Assembly: GCF_000166395.1 (NCBI RefSeq)
Contig: NC_014655.1
Span: 496,001 to 560,000 of the forward strand
DNA from: Leadbetterella byssophila DSM 17132
Lineage (GTDB): Bacteria; Bacteroidota; Bacteroidia; Cytophagales; Spirosomataceae
Direction: 5' to 3'
DNA length: 64,000 nt
Position 1 is the stretch's first letter; the number at the start of each line of letters is the position of its first letter. Under the pieces are notes generated by a model. It was not told the origin of the DNA. It ran no database searches and worked only from the letters and a program-made list of their open reading frames with translations. Of this stretch, positions 1 through 10,303 are shown one piece after another. The position numbers were made by a program, and so were the translations under genes.

Positions 1-1252
1 GGATAAACCTACAACCCTTTCTTAAAGAGATTTGCTTAAGCTTTGAAGAAACAGCGAAGTTGAATAGGATTCATTTTTCTTATCAATTGACCTCAGTTGA
101 GGCCGTGGTGGATCCCAGACAATTGGAAAAGGTCTTTTTTAATCTGATTTCAAACGCTATTAAGTTTACTCCTGCAGGTGGAAAGGTAGTTGTAGACATG
201 ATGCTTAAGCAGGAAGCCGTAGAAATTAGGGTTAAGGATAGTGGAAGGGGTATACCTGAGAAGGATTTGAATAACGTTTTTGCGCCCTTTTTTCAAGTAG
301 GAAATCATGGAAACGGGCACGGGATAGGACTGGTGCTTTCTAAGCAGATTGTAGAAGCACATCAAGGAGAGTTAGTCTTAGAAAGTGAAGAAGGAAAAGG
401 TACGAATGCGAAGGTTGCGTTTCCGTGTTTCGCTTTGACGGAGATCCTGGGTCCCGTTGAAGAGAAATCAAGCAAAAACAAGATCCATCTATTAGTGGTA
501 GAGGATCATTCAGAATTGAGGGACTTGGTAGCGGAAGCTCTAAAAGATCAGTACCGTGTTACAGCCTGCTCAAACGGAAGAGAAACCTTAGATTTAGCGG
601 TGGAAGTTGTGCCAGATTTGATTATTTCTGATGCCTATAATGGACGGATTTCAACTCTGTCAAGCCCTTAAAGAAGATGAACGATCATATTCCGGTGATC
701 CTTCTTACGGCTAAAAGCACTACGGCTGAACAGGTGGAGGGTTTAGGGCATGGAGCAGATCTGTATTTAACTAAGCCATTTAGTCAACATGTACTTCAAT
801 TAAGCGTGAGGAATATGCTTAGTCAGAAGGAGAAATTACGACAAAAACTTAATCGGGATCTGGCATTTTTGACGCTTGGTGGAGAAAACAAAACGGCTGA
901 GGTGGCGGATACCTCTTTTCTTCATAAACTGGCAGACGAAATTCGAGCCAATCTTGATGATCCTCATTTTAACGTAGATGTTCTGGCCCGAAAAGTAGGA
1001 ATGAGTACCCCCGTCCTTTATAAAAAAGTGAAGGCTTGAACACAGATGTCAGTGAATGAATTTGTGAAGATACAGAAGTTTAGAAAGGCTGCAGAACTAC
1101 TTACACAGACTTCTATGAGCGTATTTGAAGTTAATTTGGCTGTAGGGTTTGAAGACCGAAAGTATTTCAGTAAAGAATTTAAAAAGTACTTTGGTGTATC
1201 TCCTGCTGACTTTACTTCAACGAAGCTCGTAGATTCCGGAGCCTTTGAATAA
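1..1252 (+). pseudogene. Broken hybrid two-component regulator (HTCS type), 3' part
   Basis: The reading frame is already open at base 3, so the gene begins upstream of the window. In order one can read a histidine-kinase ATPase domain (N-box NLISNAIKFT, G-box GHGIGL), a receiver domain and an AraC-type HTH, the layout of hybrid regulators that control carbohydrate loci in Bacteroidota. The gene is broken in three places. A small deletion near 637-645 removes part of the expected DVMMP motif after LIISD. A second shift near 672-680 falls between QALKEDE and NDHIPVILL. An in-frame TGA lies at 1037-1039, inside the AraC domain between KKVKA and MSVNEF. The residual pieces are still well conserved, so decay looks recent. 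The last bases overlap the 3' end of the convergent membrane protein gene. Confidence 0.85.
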
Positions 1253-2632
1253 GTATTGTTTCTGTAAGCTAGGAATGTGTCTGAATACTTCAGGCATAAC
1301 TCCTTCTTCATCTATGATGATCTCCGGCATGTCTTTGCTGAAGTTATTATAGATATTAGCCAAACTGAGGTAATTTGAGGGGTTTTCGAAGTCTTTGCGA
1401 GCCAGGTTCCAACTCAAATATCCCGTCGCCATAGCATTGTATTGGTAGGCATCTATGTTTCTGCCTGTGATGTAAATTCTTTTTCCGGGAAATTGGGTAT
1501 TCACTTCTTTGACTCTATAATCTTGTAGTAGATCTGAAGATACTCCCAATATATTTTTAGCTCCTATGTATGAGATGAAGATCAACAAGCCAAAGAAGCT
1601 AAGGAACAGGGTTTCTAATATGAATAGTTTCTTTGCATGTACAAAGAACCCTGCACCGTAGAATGCTAAAGGAATGATAAAATAGACTAGATTAGACGGC
1701 AGGTATTTCCCGGAAATCAAAAAGGCGATCAAAGCAAAAATTCCTAAAATAATCAAGGACTGGTGTGAGCGGTTCTGAAAACTGTTGTAACGTTGTCCTG
1801 TAATTACCTTTAAAACCCCTACAAGTGAAAGAATAACAGGCAAGGTATATACAATCAAGATATCCCTAATATTTAATAAGGTCAAACGAACGAAGCTATT
1901 GAAGTTGAACAGCCAAACTTCCGTAAAATCGGCTCCTTTGTCATTGATATAGAAGAAGATATACATGAATAGCACCGGAAGGATGAAAGCCAAAGTCACC
2001 ATAAAGGCTTGTCGGATATTAATACCCGTATATAAAAACAGCACCAATAATGCCCAAACGATAAACACAAAAGTGGGATGATGGAATAATACCGCCAGCC
2101 CGAAGAAGATACCAGCTTCAAATACATCATCACCTACACTATCTCTTTTTTCAATTTGAGCCAATACGGCATTAGTACCTAGAAGTACAAAGGTGTTAGC
2201 CAGAAGGGCAGGGGATAATTTCATGAGATCAAAGGAAATACTCGTGAGTATCACATACATCAGTGCCCCAATGTAGTTCTTCTCATTGAAGAGGTTTCTT
2301 TTATTGATCATGAAATTGAAGATCAAGGCCTGCACATAGATCAGAGCTGAAGCAATGCCTTGGTATGCCCATTGGTTCTGGCCGAAGGTAGCATCTACCA
2401 ATTGATAGAAATAAGAGGAAAGAGGAGCCACCTGAGTTAGAACTTCGTTATACAGAAAGAGGTTCTCATTCAACTTTCTTCCCACCAGCATCCATTCCAG
2501 TTCGTTATACAACAAAGGGACTTGAAAGAAAAGGACCCGTAAAGCCACCACAATGGCTAGAATGGATAGGATCTGAAATACAGAGTATATTCGGAAAAAG
2601 GTTAGCAAGGTACTTTTCTCATTTTTATGCAA
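1217..2632 (-). CDS. Polytopic membrane protein, unknown function (GT-C-like)
   Basis: This 471-residue protein has roughly ten or more hydrophobic segments. A lumen-type loop after the first segment and a soluble C-terminal part of about 110 residues (residues ~360-471) give an overall shape like GT-C glycosyltransferases and the Bacteroidota DUF6427-type membrane proteins. No catalytic motif is recognised, so function is not assigned. The start is uncertain: the first start codon in this frame is a TTG at 2632, directly before HKNEKS. The gene is monocistronic, divergent from rbfA and convergent with the broken hybrid regulator, overlapping its end by 36 bp. Confidence 0.7.
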   Translation of the reverse strand: MHKNEKSTLLTFFRIYSVFQILSILAIVVALRVLFFQVPLLYNELEWMLVGRKLNENLFLYNEVLTQVAPLSSYFYQLVDATFGQNQWAYQGIASALIYVQALIFNFMINKRNLFNEKNYIGALMYVILTSISFDLMKLSPALLANTFVLLGTNAVLAQIEKRDSVGDDVFEAGIFFGLAVLFHHPTFVFIVWALLVLFLYTGINIRQAFMVTLAFILPVLFMYIFFYINDKGADFTEVWLFNFNSFVRLTLLNIRDILIVYTLPVILSLVGVLKVITGQRYNSFQNRSHQSLIILGIFALIAFLISGKYLPSNLVYFIIPLAFYGAGFFVHAKKLFILETLFLSFFGLLIFISYIGAKNILGVSSDLLQDYRVKEVNTQFPGKRIYITGRNIDAYQYNAMATGYLSWNLARKDFENPSNYLSLANIYNNFSKDMPEIIIDEEGVMPEVFRHIPSLQKQYLFKGSGIYELR

Positions 2633-2722
2633 AAATATGGTGGTGAAGATGCTTATCCCAAAAAATAGCCGGATATTTGTATATTAAAACCGTCCTTTAG
2701 TCTAGGACAAATTAGTAGTAGT

Positions 2723-3097
2723 ATGGAAAGTAAGCGGCAGAAGCAGGTGGCTCGCCTCATCCAAAAGGATTTAGGAGAGATTTTTCAAAGAGAGTTCCGC
2801 TCATTGTTTGCGGGAAATTTTGTAACCATCACGGATGTGAAGGTGTCTCCTGATTTGAGCGTAGCTAAAGTTTATTTGAGTTTTTTGAAGAACCATAATA
2901 GGGAAAGCCTATTGGAGGAAATTAAGGAGCAGACTAAAAAGATCAGAGGAATGTTTGGTATGAAAGCCGGTAAACAACTTCGGATCATTCCGCATTTTAG
3001 TTTCTTCATTGATGATACTGCAGAATATGCGCAGAAGATAGAAGAGTTATTTGCTAACATTCATATTCCGCCTGCTGAAGAAGAAGAAGATTCATGA
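2723..3097 (+). CDS. rbfA: Ribosome-binding factor A
   Basis: At 124 residues this is the usual length for RbfA, the small KH-fold protein that binds free 30S subunits and helps mature the 5' end of 16S rRNA, important in the cold. Visible family features are the N-terminal RQKQVARLIQKDLGEI helix, the VTITDVKVSPDLSVAKVYLS strands, and the C-terminal LRIIPHFSFFIDDTAEYAQKIEEL segment. The tail ends in an acidic run. The stop overlaps the next ATG (ATGA), so it is translationally coupled to the permease gene that follows, an arrangement seen in other Bacteroidota. Confidence 0.95.
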   Translation: MESKRQKQVARLIQKDLGEIFQREFRSLFAGNFVTITDVKVSPDLSVAKVYLSFLKNHNRESLLEEIKEQTKKIRGMFGMKAGKQLRIIPHFSFFIDDTAEYAQKIEELFANIHIPPAEEEEDS

Positions 3098-4308
3098 ATC
3101 TATCCTTTTTTATTGCGAAAAAATATTTTTTATCAAAGAAAAAGCGAAGTTTTATCCACTTCATTTCTTTGATTTCTATGTTAGGGGTAGGCATAGGTTT
3201 GGCTGCCCTTATCATCATTTTATCTGTCTTTAATGGCTTAGAAGATCTAAATAGAGAGATCTTTAAGTCCTTTGATCCAGATCTAAAAATCAGTGCCAAA
3301 ACCTCTAAAAGCTTTCATCCGGATGCTGATTTTCTGCAAAGAATTAGATCCACAGAAGGCGTTGCATACTGTACGGAGGTTTACCAAGACAAGGCCTTAG
3401 CCAAGAACCAAAGGGCTCAAACCATAGTAGACATCAAAGGAGTAGATACTACTTTCGCCTTGAATAAGGACTTTCAAAAAGCCTTAGTGGGTGGAGAAAT
3501 GAAGGTTTATGTAGGTCCCAGAGCCGCTGCCTTTATAGGTGCAGGAGTTTACAATACTTTGGAGTTAACCGTCAATGATTTCTTCAAACCTATTGAATTG
3601 TTGTATCCCAAAAATGAGAAACTAAATGCCCTAAATCCGGAGAGTAATGTGAACAGGGTATCCCTTGAGATCTCAGGCGTTTTTCTTTTGGAGCAACATT
3701 ATGATAATTTTGTCTACCTTCCCATTGAAGTTATGGAAGATTTAAACGAACAGGTAGGTAGAAGAACCTCTCTAGAAATTAATATACAGCAGGGCAAAGA
3801 TGTTCAAAGGATAAAGGCCGCATTGAAAAAGTTTCTTCCGGAAAACCTGCAAATTCAGGATAGAGACGAACAAAATGCGTCTCTTTTGCGTGCTATTCGT
3901 ATAGAAAAGCTGTTCATTTTCATTGCCTTGATCTTTGTGGTAGGAATTGCAGCGTTCAATATCTTTTATGGATTGAGCATGTTAGTTCTAGACAAAAAAG
4001 ATGATATAGCCACACTGTCAGCTATGGGGGCGAATCCCCAATTGATCAAAAAGATCTTCTACGTAGAAGGCTTTATAATTTCCGGGGTAGGAGTGCTCCT
4101 GGGTTTAGTTCTAGGTTTAGGTACTTGTTTTCTGCAGATGCAGTACGGGTTTATAGGCTTAGGAATGGACCATGCCATCACAGAAGCCTATCCCGTGAGA
4201 ATCATGCTTGCAGATATTGTAGGTTCAGTAGCCGGTATTATTTTGATTACTTTCTTAGCTTCTCTCATTCCGGCGAATAAGGCAGCTAGTTTTATGTTAA
4301 AATCATGA
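3094..4308 (+). CDS. LolC/LolE-type ABC transporter permease (FtsX-like)
   Basis: A 404-residue permease with one N-terminal membrane helix (~21-45), a long periplasmic domain (~46-265) and three C-terminal helices (~268-400), the MacB/FtsX permease topology. The N-terminus (IAKKYFLSKKKRSFIHFIS) and the cytoplasmic loop (LDKKDDIATLSAMGA) are typical of LolC/LolE, which with the ATPase LolD release lipoproteins from the inner membrane for transport to the outer membrane. No LolD gene is adjacent here; in Bacteroidota it is often elsewhere. ATGA overlaps exist at both ends, with rbfA upstream and the peptidase downstream. Confidence 0.85.
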   Translation: MNLSFFIAKKYFLSKKKRSFIHFISLISMLGVGIGLAALIIILSVFNGLEDLNREIFKSFDPDLKISAKTSKSFHPDADFLQRIRSTEGVAYCTEVYQDKALAKNQRAQTIVDIKGVDTTFALNKDFQKALVGGEMKVYVGPRAAAFIGAGVYNTLELTVNDFFKPIELLYPKNEKLNALNPESNVNRVSLEISGVFLLEQHYDNFVYLPIEVMEDLNEQVGRRTSLEINIQQGKDVQRIKAALKKFLPENLQIQDRDEQNASLLRAIRIEKLFIFIALIFVVGIAAFNIFYGLSMLVLDKKDDIATLSAMGANPQLIKKIFYVEGFIISGVGVLLGLVLGLGTCFLQMQYGFIGLGMDHAITEAYPVRIMLADIVGSVAGIILITFLASLIPANKAASFMLKS

Positions 4309-6758
4309 AAAAGTTATTTCTCTTCCTTTTTGTGCCAATACTTTCCTTTGCGCAGCAAAGGGAATCACAAGAAATTCTATTTAACCTGCTCCATACGGAG
4401 TTACATCTCGAGCCTAGATGGGAGGATCAAACCTTGAAAGGTAAAGCAATACTCACTTTGAAACCTCATTTCTATGCTCAAAGTACTTTGATACTAGATG
4501 CAAAGGAGATGCAGGTGAAGGCAGTGAAGCATGGAAATAATGCCCTAACCTTCAGAAATGATGGACGTAAACTAAGTATATCCTTAGGGAAGACATATAC
4601 ACCAAAGGATACTTTGAAGATAATTATTGATTATGTAGCCCAACCTGAAAAGATAAAACCTATTCCGGGTGAAGAGAATAAGAGTGAAAAAGGACTGTAT
4701 TTCATAAATCCTCTGGGTAAGGTCAAGGGGCTGCCTACCCAGTTATGGACCCAAGGAGAAACGCAATGTAACAGCGGATGGTTTCCGACCATTGATGCTC
4801 CCAATCAAAAACATACACAAGACATCTTCCTAAAGGTAGACAAGAAATATACTACCTTGTCTAACGGAGTGCTGGTTAGTAGCACGGATGCTGGTAACGG
4901 TTATAGGATTGATCATTGGAAGCAAAAGCTGCCTCATTCCGTCTATTTGACCATGATAGCGGTGGGGGATTTCGTAAAGGTCGTAGATCCAAATTTCAAA
5001 CGTTTCGAAGTTAGCTATTATTTGGAGCCGGAATATGCTCCACACGCATTGAAGATCTTTGGTAGAACACCTTCCATGATTGAATTTTTTGAGAAGATTT
5101 TGGGCGTTCCTTATCCTTGGGAAAAGTATGCTCAGATTCCTATCCGGAAGTTTATTTCCGGAGCTATGGAAAATACTACAGCAACCACTCACGCCATTTC
5201 TGTGATGAAGAATCCTAACCAACTGGTAGACGCGAACGATGACGCCGTTATAGCGCACGAGTTGTTTCACCATTGGTTTGGAGATCTGGTAACCTGTGAA
5301 TCCTGGGGACATTTGCCCTTAAATGAGGCTTTTGCTAACTATTCGGAATTCTTGTGGGCCACTCATTATTACGGGAAAGATGAAGGAGACTATACCTATT
5401 TAATGGATCTACACTCCTATCTGTCAGAATCCCAATCGAAAAAGGAATCTCTGATCCGTCACCATTATGGAAACAGCGAAGAGATGTTTGATGCTCATTC
5501 CTATCAAAAAGGAGGCAGAATTCTACATACTTTAAGGGAAGAGATAGGTGACGATGCATTCTTTGCCAGCCTTAACAAGTATTTAACCCAGCATGCCTTC
5601 CAAACCGTGGAAGTTGAAGACCTGCGAATCGCTTTTGAAAAGACCACAGGTAGAGATTTGAAATGGTTTTTTGATCAGTGGTTTAAGTCGCCCGGGCATC
5701 CTCAAGTAGTGATAACTCATCAAAAAGATACTAAGCAACTAAGATTAAAGGTGGACCAAATACCTGATTCCACCGGATTAGCTTACTTCAGAGTTAGGCT
5801 TCCTGTGCGGGTGTTTAGCGGAAGCTCAGTAAAAGATACGGTTCTGCACTTAGATGCCCCTAGTAATACCTATGATATTCCGCTCCAGGGAGAATTAGTA
5901 AATTTTATTCCTAACCCATCAGGTTACTTCCCTGGCATTGTGAAAGACGACAGGGGTCTAAGTCACTGGATTCATCAGTATGACAACTCCAAAGAGATGT
6001 TTGCGCGCCTATATGCTTTAGAAAGTGTAGGGATAGTTCAAGAAAATCCTTTGGAATCAGAAGAAATAAGAAAGGTATATATGAGAGCCTTGAATGATTC
6101 TTTTTGGAGGATCCGGCAAGTGGCAGTGAATGCTTTCAATGATTATGACGGAGACGATTTCCTTGCTATAGAAAAGGTATTGGAAGATAAGATACAGAAC
6201 GATCCTTCCTCTAATGTGAGGGCAGAGGCGTTCTTAAGTGTTAGAAATTTCCAAAATCCTAAGCATCTGGAAATGGCCCGTGCCGCTTTGAAAGACACTT
6301 CTTATGCTGTACAGGCTTCTGCTTTGGAACTGCTTTTTAATGCTGATGTAGAAGACGGGATGGAGATAGCTAAAGCCTACGAAAATGTTCATGATGGAGG
6401 GATATTTGGGGTTTTGGCCAGCTATTACATTGGTAAGCAAAAAGAGGGGGTAGGCGAATGGCTATTGCAGAGATTGAGTCTGATGGAAGGACTGGAATTG
6501 TATCAATATGTGGGTCTTTTGGCTTCCCATTTAGTTTCTGCAGGCGAAGAGGAGATGAATAAAGCTCTTCCTTTCCTGGAAGAAGTTGCGCTAAATGAAC
6601 CTGTTTGGTATGCAAGAATGAATGCAGTGAGGGTTCTAATGACTATTAAAGACCTTTCGCCTAAGGCCGCTAGTTTATTAGAAAAGGTTTTAAAAGAAGA
6701 GACAGACGAGAACTTGGTGCCTATTTACAAGCAATTCAATGTGGAGGGACAAAATTAA
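4305..6758 (+). CDS. Secreted M1-family aminopeptidase with HEAT-like tail
   Basis: An 817-residue zinc aminopeptidase. A signal peptide (residues 1-16, ending SFAQQ) sends it to the periplasm or beyond. The substrate-anchoring GAMEN motif is at 286-290. The zinc site is H318-E319-L-F-H322 with the third ligand E341 eighteen residues further on (HEXXH-X18-E), all intact. The M1 core ends near 530, and the last ~270 residues are helical HEAT-like repeats, as in some bacterial M1 enzymes. It should remove N-terminal amino acids from peptides. It is the third gene of the rbfA operon and overlaps the radical SAM gene by 20 bp. Confidence 0.93.
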   Translation: MKKLFLFLFVPILSFAQQRESQEILFNLLHTELHLEPRWEDQTLKGKAILTLKPHFYAQSTLILDAKEMQVKAVKHGNNALTFRNDGRKLSISLGKTYTPKDTLKIIIDYVAQPEKIKPIPGEENKSEKGLYFINPLGKVKGLPTQLWTQGETQCNSGWFPTIDAPNQKHTQDIFLKVDKKYTTLSNGVLVSSTDAGNGYRIDHWKQKLPHSVYLTMIAVGDFVKVVDPNFKRFEVSYYLEPEYAPHALKIFGRTPSMIEFFEKILGVPYPWEKYAQIPIRKFISGAMENTTATTHAISVMKNPNQLVDANDDAVIAHELFHHWFGDLVTCESWGHLPLNEAFANYSEFLWATHYYGKDEGDYTYLMDLHSYLSESQSKKESLIRHHYGNSEEMFDAHSYQKGGRILHTLREEIGDDAFFASLNKYLTQHAFQTVEVEDLRIAFEKTTGRDLKWFFDQWFKSPGHPQVVITHQKDTKQLRLKVDQIPDSTGLAYFRVRLPVRVFSGSSVKDTVLHLDAPSNTYDIPLQGELVNFIPNPSGYFPGIVKDDRGLSHWIHQYDNSKEMFARLYALESVGIVQENPLESEEIRKVYMRALNDSFWRIRQVAVNAFNDYDGDDFLAIEKVLEDKIQNDPSSNVRAEAFLSVRNFQNPKHLEMARAALKDTSYAVQASALELLFNADVEDGMEIAKAYENVHDGGIFGVLASYYIGKQKEGVGEWLLQRLSLMEGLELYQYVGLLASHLVSAGEEEMNKALPFLEEVALNEPVWYARMNAVRVLMTIKDLSPKAASLLEKVLKEETDENLVPIYKQFNVEGQN

Positions 6759-7752
6759 TTTTCTATCTAAGCTAACTCCCAAACGAGTAAGTAATGCTTT
6801 GGGTTTGGTTTCGTCTTTTGCCATGTCCAGATGGAACAAGTCGGCTCAGGCGAAGTACCTCCCTGTAGCTCTAGCGGTAGAACCTACCACTTCTTGTAAC
6901 CTAAGATGTCCAGAATGTCCAAGTGGCTTGAGATCTTTTACCCGTCCTACGGGTATGTTGCGCAAGGACATGTTTGAAAAGCTCATGGATGAGATAGGAG
7001 ATACTTTAATGTATCTTACCTTTTATTTTCAGGGCGAGCCTTACCTGCATAAGGATTTTCTAGGGATGGTAGAAAAGGCTACGAAGAAGGGGATCTATAC
7101 CTCCACTTCTACGAATGCTCACTATCTTCATTATGATAATGCCTTAGCTACGGTAAAATCCGGTTTAGATAGGCTGATCATCTCCATTGACGGCACAACA
7201 CAAGATGTCTATACCCAGTATAGGGTAGGAGGTAATCTGAATAAGGTATTAGAAGGAACAAAGAATATCATTCGAGCAAAAAAAGAGCTCAACAGTAGAA
7301 CTCCGCACGTCATCTTCCAATTTTTGGTAGTTAAACCAAACGAACACCAAATGGCCGAAGTGAAGGCACTAGCTAAAGACTTAGGTGTAGATGAACTAAG
7401 ATTCAAAACCGCTCAAATCTACGATTATGAGAATGGATCAGAACTCATTCCTGAGAACGACAGATTTTCTCGTTATCAGCGTGTAGGAGAGGGGAAATGG
7501 GCTATCAAGAACAAGCTGATAGATCATTGTTGGAAGATGTGGCATTCTGCCGTAGTGACCTGGGACGGGATAGTGGTTCCTTGTTGCTTTGATAAAGACG
7601 CGGAATACAGGATGGGTAATGTCTCAGAAAAATCCTTTAATGAAGTATGGTTTTCTAGTACCTACACCAAGTTCAGAGCCCAATTAATCAAAGGACGCAA
7701 GCATATCGAGATGTGCAAGAACTGTACGGAAGGGACTAAGATATGGGGATAA
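6739..7752 (+). CDS. Radical SAM protein with SPASM domain
   Basis: A 337-residue protein with the radical SAM cluster motif CX3CX2C at C53, C57 and C60 (TSCNLRCPECP). A C-terminal SPASM-type cysteine region follows: HCWKMW near 253, then PCCFDKD, then CKNC near the end, which would bind one or two auxiliary iron-sulfur clusters. Proteins of this kind modify peptides or act in cofactor and cell-wall chemistry; no precursor peptide gene is seen nearby, so the substrate is unknown. The ATG at 6739 lies inside the end of the peptidase gene (20 bp overlap), so it belongs to the same operon. A strong hairpin follows its stop. Confidence 0.88.
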   Translation: MWRDKINFLSKLTPKRVSNALGLVSSFAMSRWNKSAQAKYLPVALAVEPTTSCNLRCPECPSGLRSFTRPTGMLRKDMFEKLMDEIGDTLMYLTFYFQGEPYLHKDFLGMVEKATKKGIYTSTSTNAHYLHYDNALATVKSGLDRLIISIDGTTQDVYTQYRVGGNLNKVLEGTKNIIRAKKELNSRTPHVIFQFLVVKPNEHQMAEVKALAKDLGVDELRFKTAQIYDYENGSELIPENDRFSRYQRVGEGKWAIKNKLIDHCWKMWHSAVVTWDGIVVPCCFDKDAEYRMGNVSEKSFNEVWFSSTYTKFRAQLIKGRKHIEMCKNCTEGTKIWG

Positions 7753-7791
7753 TTTTCTATTTTGAATCCCTTTTTTTTTAAGGGGTTCCAA

Positions 7792-7828
7792 AAGAAAATC
7801 GGCTGCCTTTTGAGCAGCCGATTTTCTT
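7792..7828. terminator. Bidirectional intrinsic terminator
   Basis: A perfect 15-bp stem (7792-7806 with 7814-7828) closes a 7-base loop, with A-rich and T-rich arms that make U-tracts on either strand. It sits between the convergent radical SAM gene and recQ and can end both transcripts. A weaker hairpin (GAATCCCTT with AAGGGGTTC, one G-U pair) with an internal T run lies just upstream at about 7763-7789. Confidence 0.9.
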
Positions 7829-7829
7829 A

Positions 7830-10151
7830 TTAGTTAGCCATTTCGGAGATGAACTTGATTCTCATCAATCTCAATTCCTCTTCGGTGACTTCTTCTTCGT
7901 AATCTTCGAATTCCTTTAATGCGGCTCTGATATCATCAGATGAGGAGGTCATGAAGTATTCGTAGATGTCCTGTTGTTTCTCCTTATCTATGATCTGATT
8001 AATGTAATAATCTAAGTTCAATTTGGTGCCGGAGAAGCAAATGGATTCGATCTCAGAAATGATCTCTTCCGCTGACATTTCTTTGGCTTCTGCAATGTCT
8101 TCCAGGTCAATCTTACGGTCGATTTGTTGGATGATGAATATCTTCGTCTTAGACTTGTTCACGGTAGTTTTTACCATCAAGTCATGGGTAGTCTCGATCT
8201 CGTTATCTTCAACGTACTTGTTGATCAAGTCCAGGAAGGGCTTGCCGAATTTCTGCACTTTACCCATACCTACACCATTCACCTGTGCAAGTTCATTCGC
8301 ATTTGAAGGATAGGTAGTAGCCATTTCTTCCAGAGAAGGGTCTTGGAATACTACGTATGGAGGTACATTCTTTTCTTTGGCAATCTTCTTTCTAAGGGAT
8401 TTCAACAATTCCAATAGAGCCTGGTCAGCCGCGCCGGAACCGGATGCACTTCCTGGCGTTTGTTGAAGATCATCTTCTCCGCTTCCTTCGGTTTCATCTA
8501 AATCGTGATCCTCGTGGAAGGTGATGCTATACGGGTCATTCAGGTAGTTCATGCCCTTTTGGGACACTTTTACTACACCATAATTGTCTATGTCTTTTTC
8601 CAGGTATCCAAACACCATCAATTGTCTGATGATAGATACCCACTTGTCGGAAGCAGAAATCCGACCGTCAGCATTAATATCGGCCTTCGGTTTCTTGTTG
8701 ACTAAGATAGTATCTTCGTCATCCTCTTCTTCTTCTTCTTCGAATTTGTCTTCCAGATTGAAGTATTTCAATCCTTTTCCAAACATTTCAAGCTTGTTAT
8801 GCTCATAGCTAAGAATGGCAGGATTGTCTTTGGTATTACCGGTCAAAATATCGGCAATGTGGTTAGCGGAGAAGCGTTGTTCGGTCTTAAGAATGGTCTT
8901 GATCACCAATTCTACTTCCTCCTTACCTTTGAACGTTTTTGTAGGCTTTTTACAGTTGTCGCAGAAACCGCAGTCCTTTTCCATCTGTTCACCGAAATAG
9001 GAAAGCAACTGTCGTCTTCTACATACACCTAAAGAAGAATAAGCCACCATTTCCATCAGGAGGGCCTTTGCATTATCTCTTTCGGTTACGTTCTTATCTT
9101 TATTAAATTTTTCCAGTTTAGTGATATCGTCCAAAGCATAGAACATCAAGCAAGTTCCATCAATACCGTCTCTACCGGCTCTACCTGTTTCCTGGTAATA
9201 ACCTTCAAGTGATTTTGGAGCATCGTAGTGAACTACGAAACGAACGTCCGGTTTATCAATACCCATTCCAAAGGCGATGGTCGCCACCACGATGTCACAG
9301 TTTTCATTCAAAAAGGCATCCTGGTTTTTCATTCTTACCTCCGGATCTAGACCCGCATGGTAAGGAAGAGCTTTGAAGCCGTTTACATTCAAAAGTTCTG
9401 CAATCTCTTCTACTTTCTTTCTACTCAAACAGTACACAATACCGGATTTGCCACGGTTTTGAGAAACGAATTTGATCAGTTGCTTCTTAGCATTTTGCTT
9501 TGGTCTAACTTCATAATACAAGTTAGCACGGTTAAAAGAGGTTTTGAAGATGACTGAATCATCCATGTTCAAGCTCTTCTTGATGTCTAGCTGTACCTTT
9601 GGAGTAGCGGTAGCAGTAAGGGCTACTATAGGTAGAGCGGTGTCAATGTTTTCAATGATATCTTTGATCTTACGATATTCCGGACGGAAGTCATGTCCCC
9701 ATTCAGAAATACAGTGCGCTTCATCTACGGCTACGAATGAAATCTTAGCTTTCTTTAAGAACTCCAGATTATCTTCTTTAGTAAGAGATTCAGGGGCTAT
9801 GTACAAAAGTTTACAAACACCTGAGATGACATCATTTTTCACTCTGTTCATCTCTGATTTATTCAAGGTGCTGTTTAGAAACTGGGCATTTATTCCATAT
9901 GCAGTCAACTGATCCACCTGGTTTTTCATCAAGGCGATTAAAGGTGAGATCACGATAGCTGTTCCTTCTAGTACAGTGGCAGGCAACTGGTAGCATAAAG
10001 ACTTTCCGGCACCTGTCGGCATTATGACGAAAGTGTTCTTGCCAGAGATAACGCTTTTGATGATTTTCTCCTGTTCTCCTCTAAAGTTATCGAAGCCGAA
10101 AATCTCCTTAAGATTTTGCTTCAATCTTTGTTCTACTGATTCTGAAATCAT
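7830..10151 (-). CDS. recQ: ATP-dependent DNA helicase RecQ
   Basis: A 773-residue 3'-5' DNA helicase for recombination and repair at stalled forks. The order is: Walker A PTGAGKS (K50), DEAH box at 143-146 ([18 protein letters not shown]), second RecA lobe with [12 protein letters not shown], zinc-binding [19 protein letters not shown], an RQC winged-helix, and an HRDC domain ([20 protein letters not shown]). After HRDC come about 130 more residues of acidic, helical sequence typical of the longer Bacteroidota RecQ, resembling the HTH_40 tail. An acidic linker (EEEEEDDED) separates the Zn/RQC parts. It is monocistronic and convergent with the radical SAM gene. Confidence 0.97.
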   Translation of the reverse strand: MISESVEQRLKQNLKEIFGFDNFRGEQEKIIKSVISGKNTFVIMPTGAGKSLCYQLPATVLEGTAIVISPLIALMKNQVDQLTAYGINAQFLNSTLNKSEMNRVKNDVISGVCKLLYIAPESLTKEDNLEFLKKAKISFVAVDEAHCISEWGHDFRPEYRKIKDIIENIDTALPIVALTATATPKVQLDIKKSLNMDDSVIFKTSFNRANLYYEVRPKQNAKKQLIKFVSQNRGKSGIVYCLSRKKVEEIAELLNVNGFKALPYHAGLDPEVRMKNQDAFLNENCDIVVATIAFGMGIDKPDVRFVVHYDAPKSLEGYYQETGRAGRDGIDGTCLMFYALDDITKLEKFNKDKNVTERDNAKALLMEMVAYSSLGVCRRRQLLSYFGEQMEKDCGFCDNCKKPTKTFKGKEEVELVIKTILKTEQRFSANHIADILTGNTKDNPAILSYEHNKLEMFGKGLKYFNLEDKFEEEEEEDDEDTILVNKKPKADINADGRISASDKWVSIIRQLMVFGYLEKDIDNYGVVKVSQKGMNYLNDPYSITFHEDHDLDETEGSGEDDLQQTPGSASGSGAADQALLELLKSLRKKIAKEKNVPPYVVFQDPSLEEMATTYPSNANELAQVNGVGMGKVQKFGKPFLDLINKYVEDNEIETTHDLMVKTTVNKSKTKIFIIQQIDRKIDLEDIAEAKEMSAEEIISEIESICFSGTKLNLDYYINQIIDKEKQQDIYEYFMTSSSDDIRAALKEFEDYEEEVTEEELRLMRIKFISEMAN

Positions 10152-10243
10152 GTTTTAAACTATGACTTTTATTCGATATCTGTTAAAGTATGGCTAATTT
10201 ACTAAAAATAAAACTTCCTAAATAAATTCTCAGAAAAATATTA

Positions 10244-10280
10244 TTTGCGAGAAGTTTTCGGATTTATAGAGCTAATTTTG
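10244..10280 (+). promoter_or_regulatory. Possible Bacteroidota promoter for kdsD-nadB
   Basis: A TTTG (10244-10247) and a perfect TAnnTTTG box (TAATTTTG, 10273-10280) match the -33/-7 elements of the Bacteroidota primary sigma factor. The 25-base spacing is slightly longer than the usual 17-23. The start codon lies 23 bases beyond the -7 box. Confidence 0.45.
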
Positions 10281-10303
10281 TGCTCATAAACGAGCTCTAA
10301 AAA

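Noticed and set aside
7830-10151. Several frames of 60-120 residues on the plus strand within recQ.
   Set aside because: They are shadows of the strongly supported recQ frame, with low-complexity runs mirroring its acidic linker.
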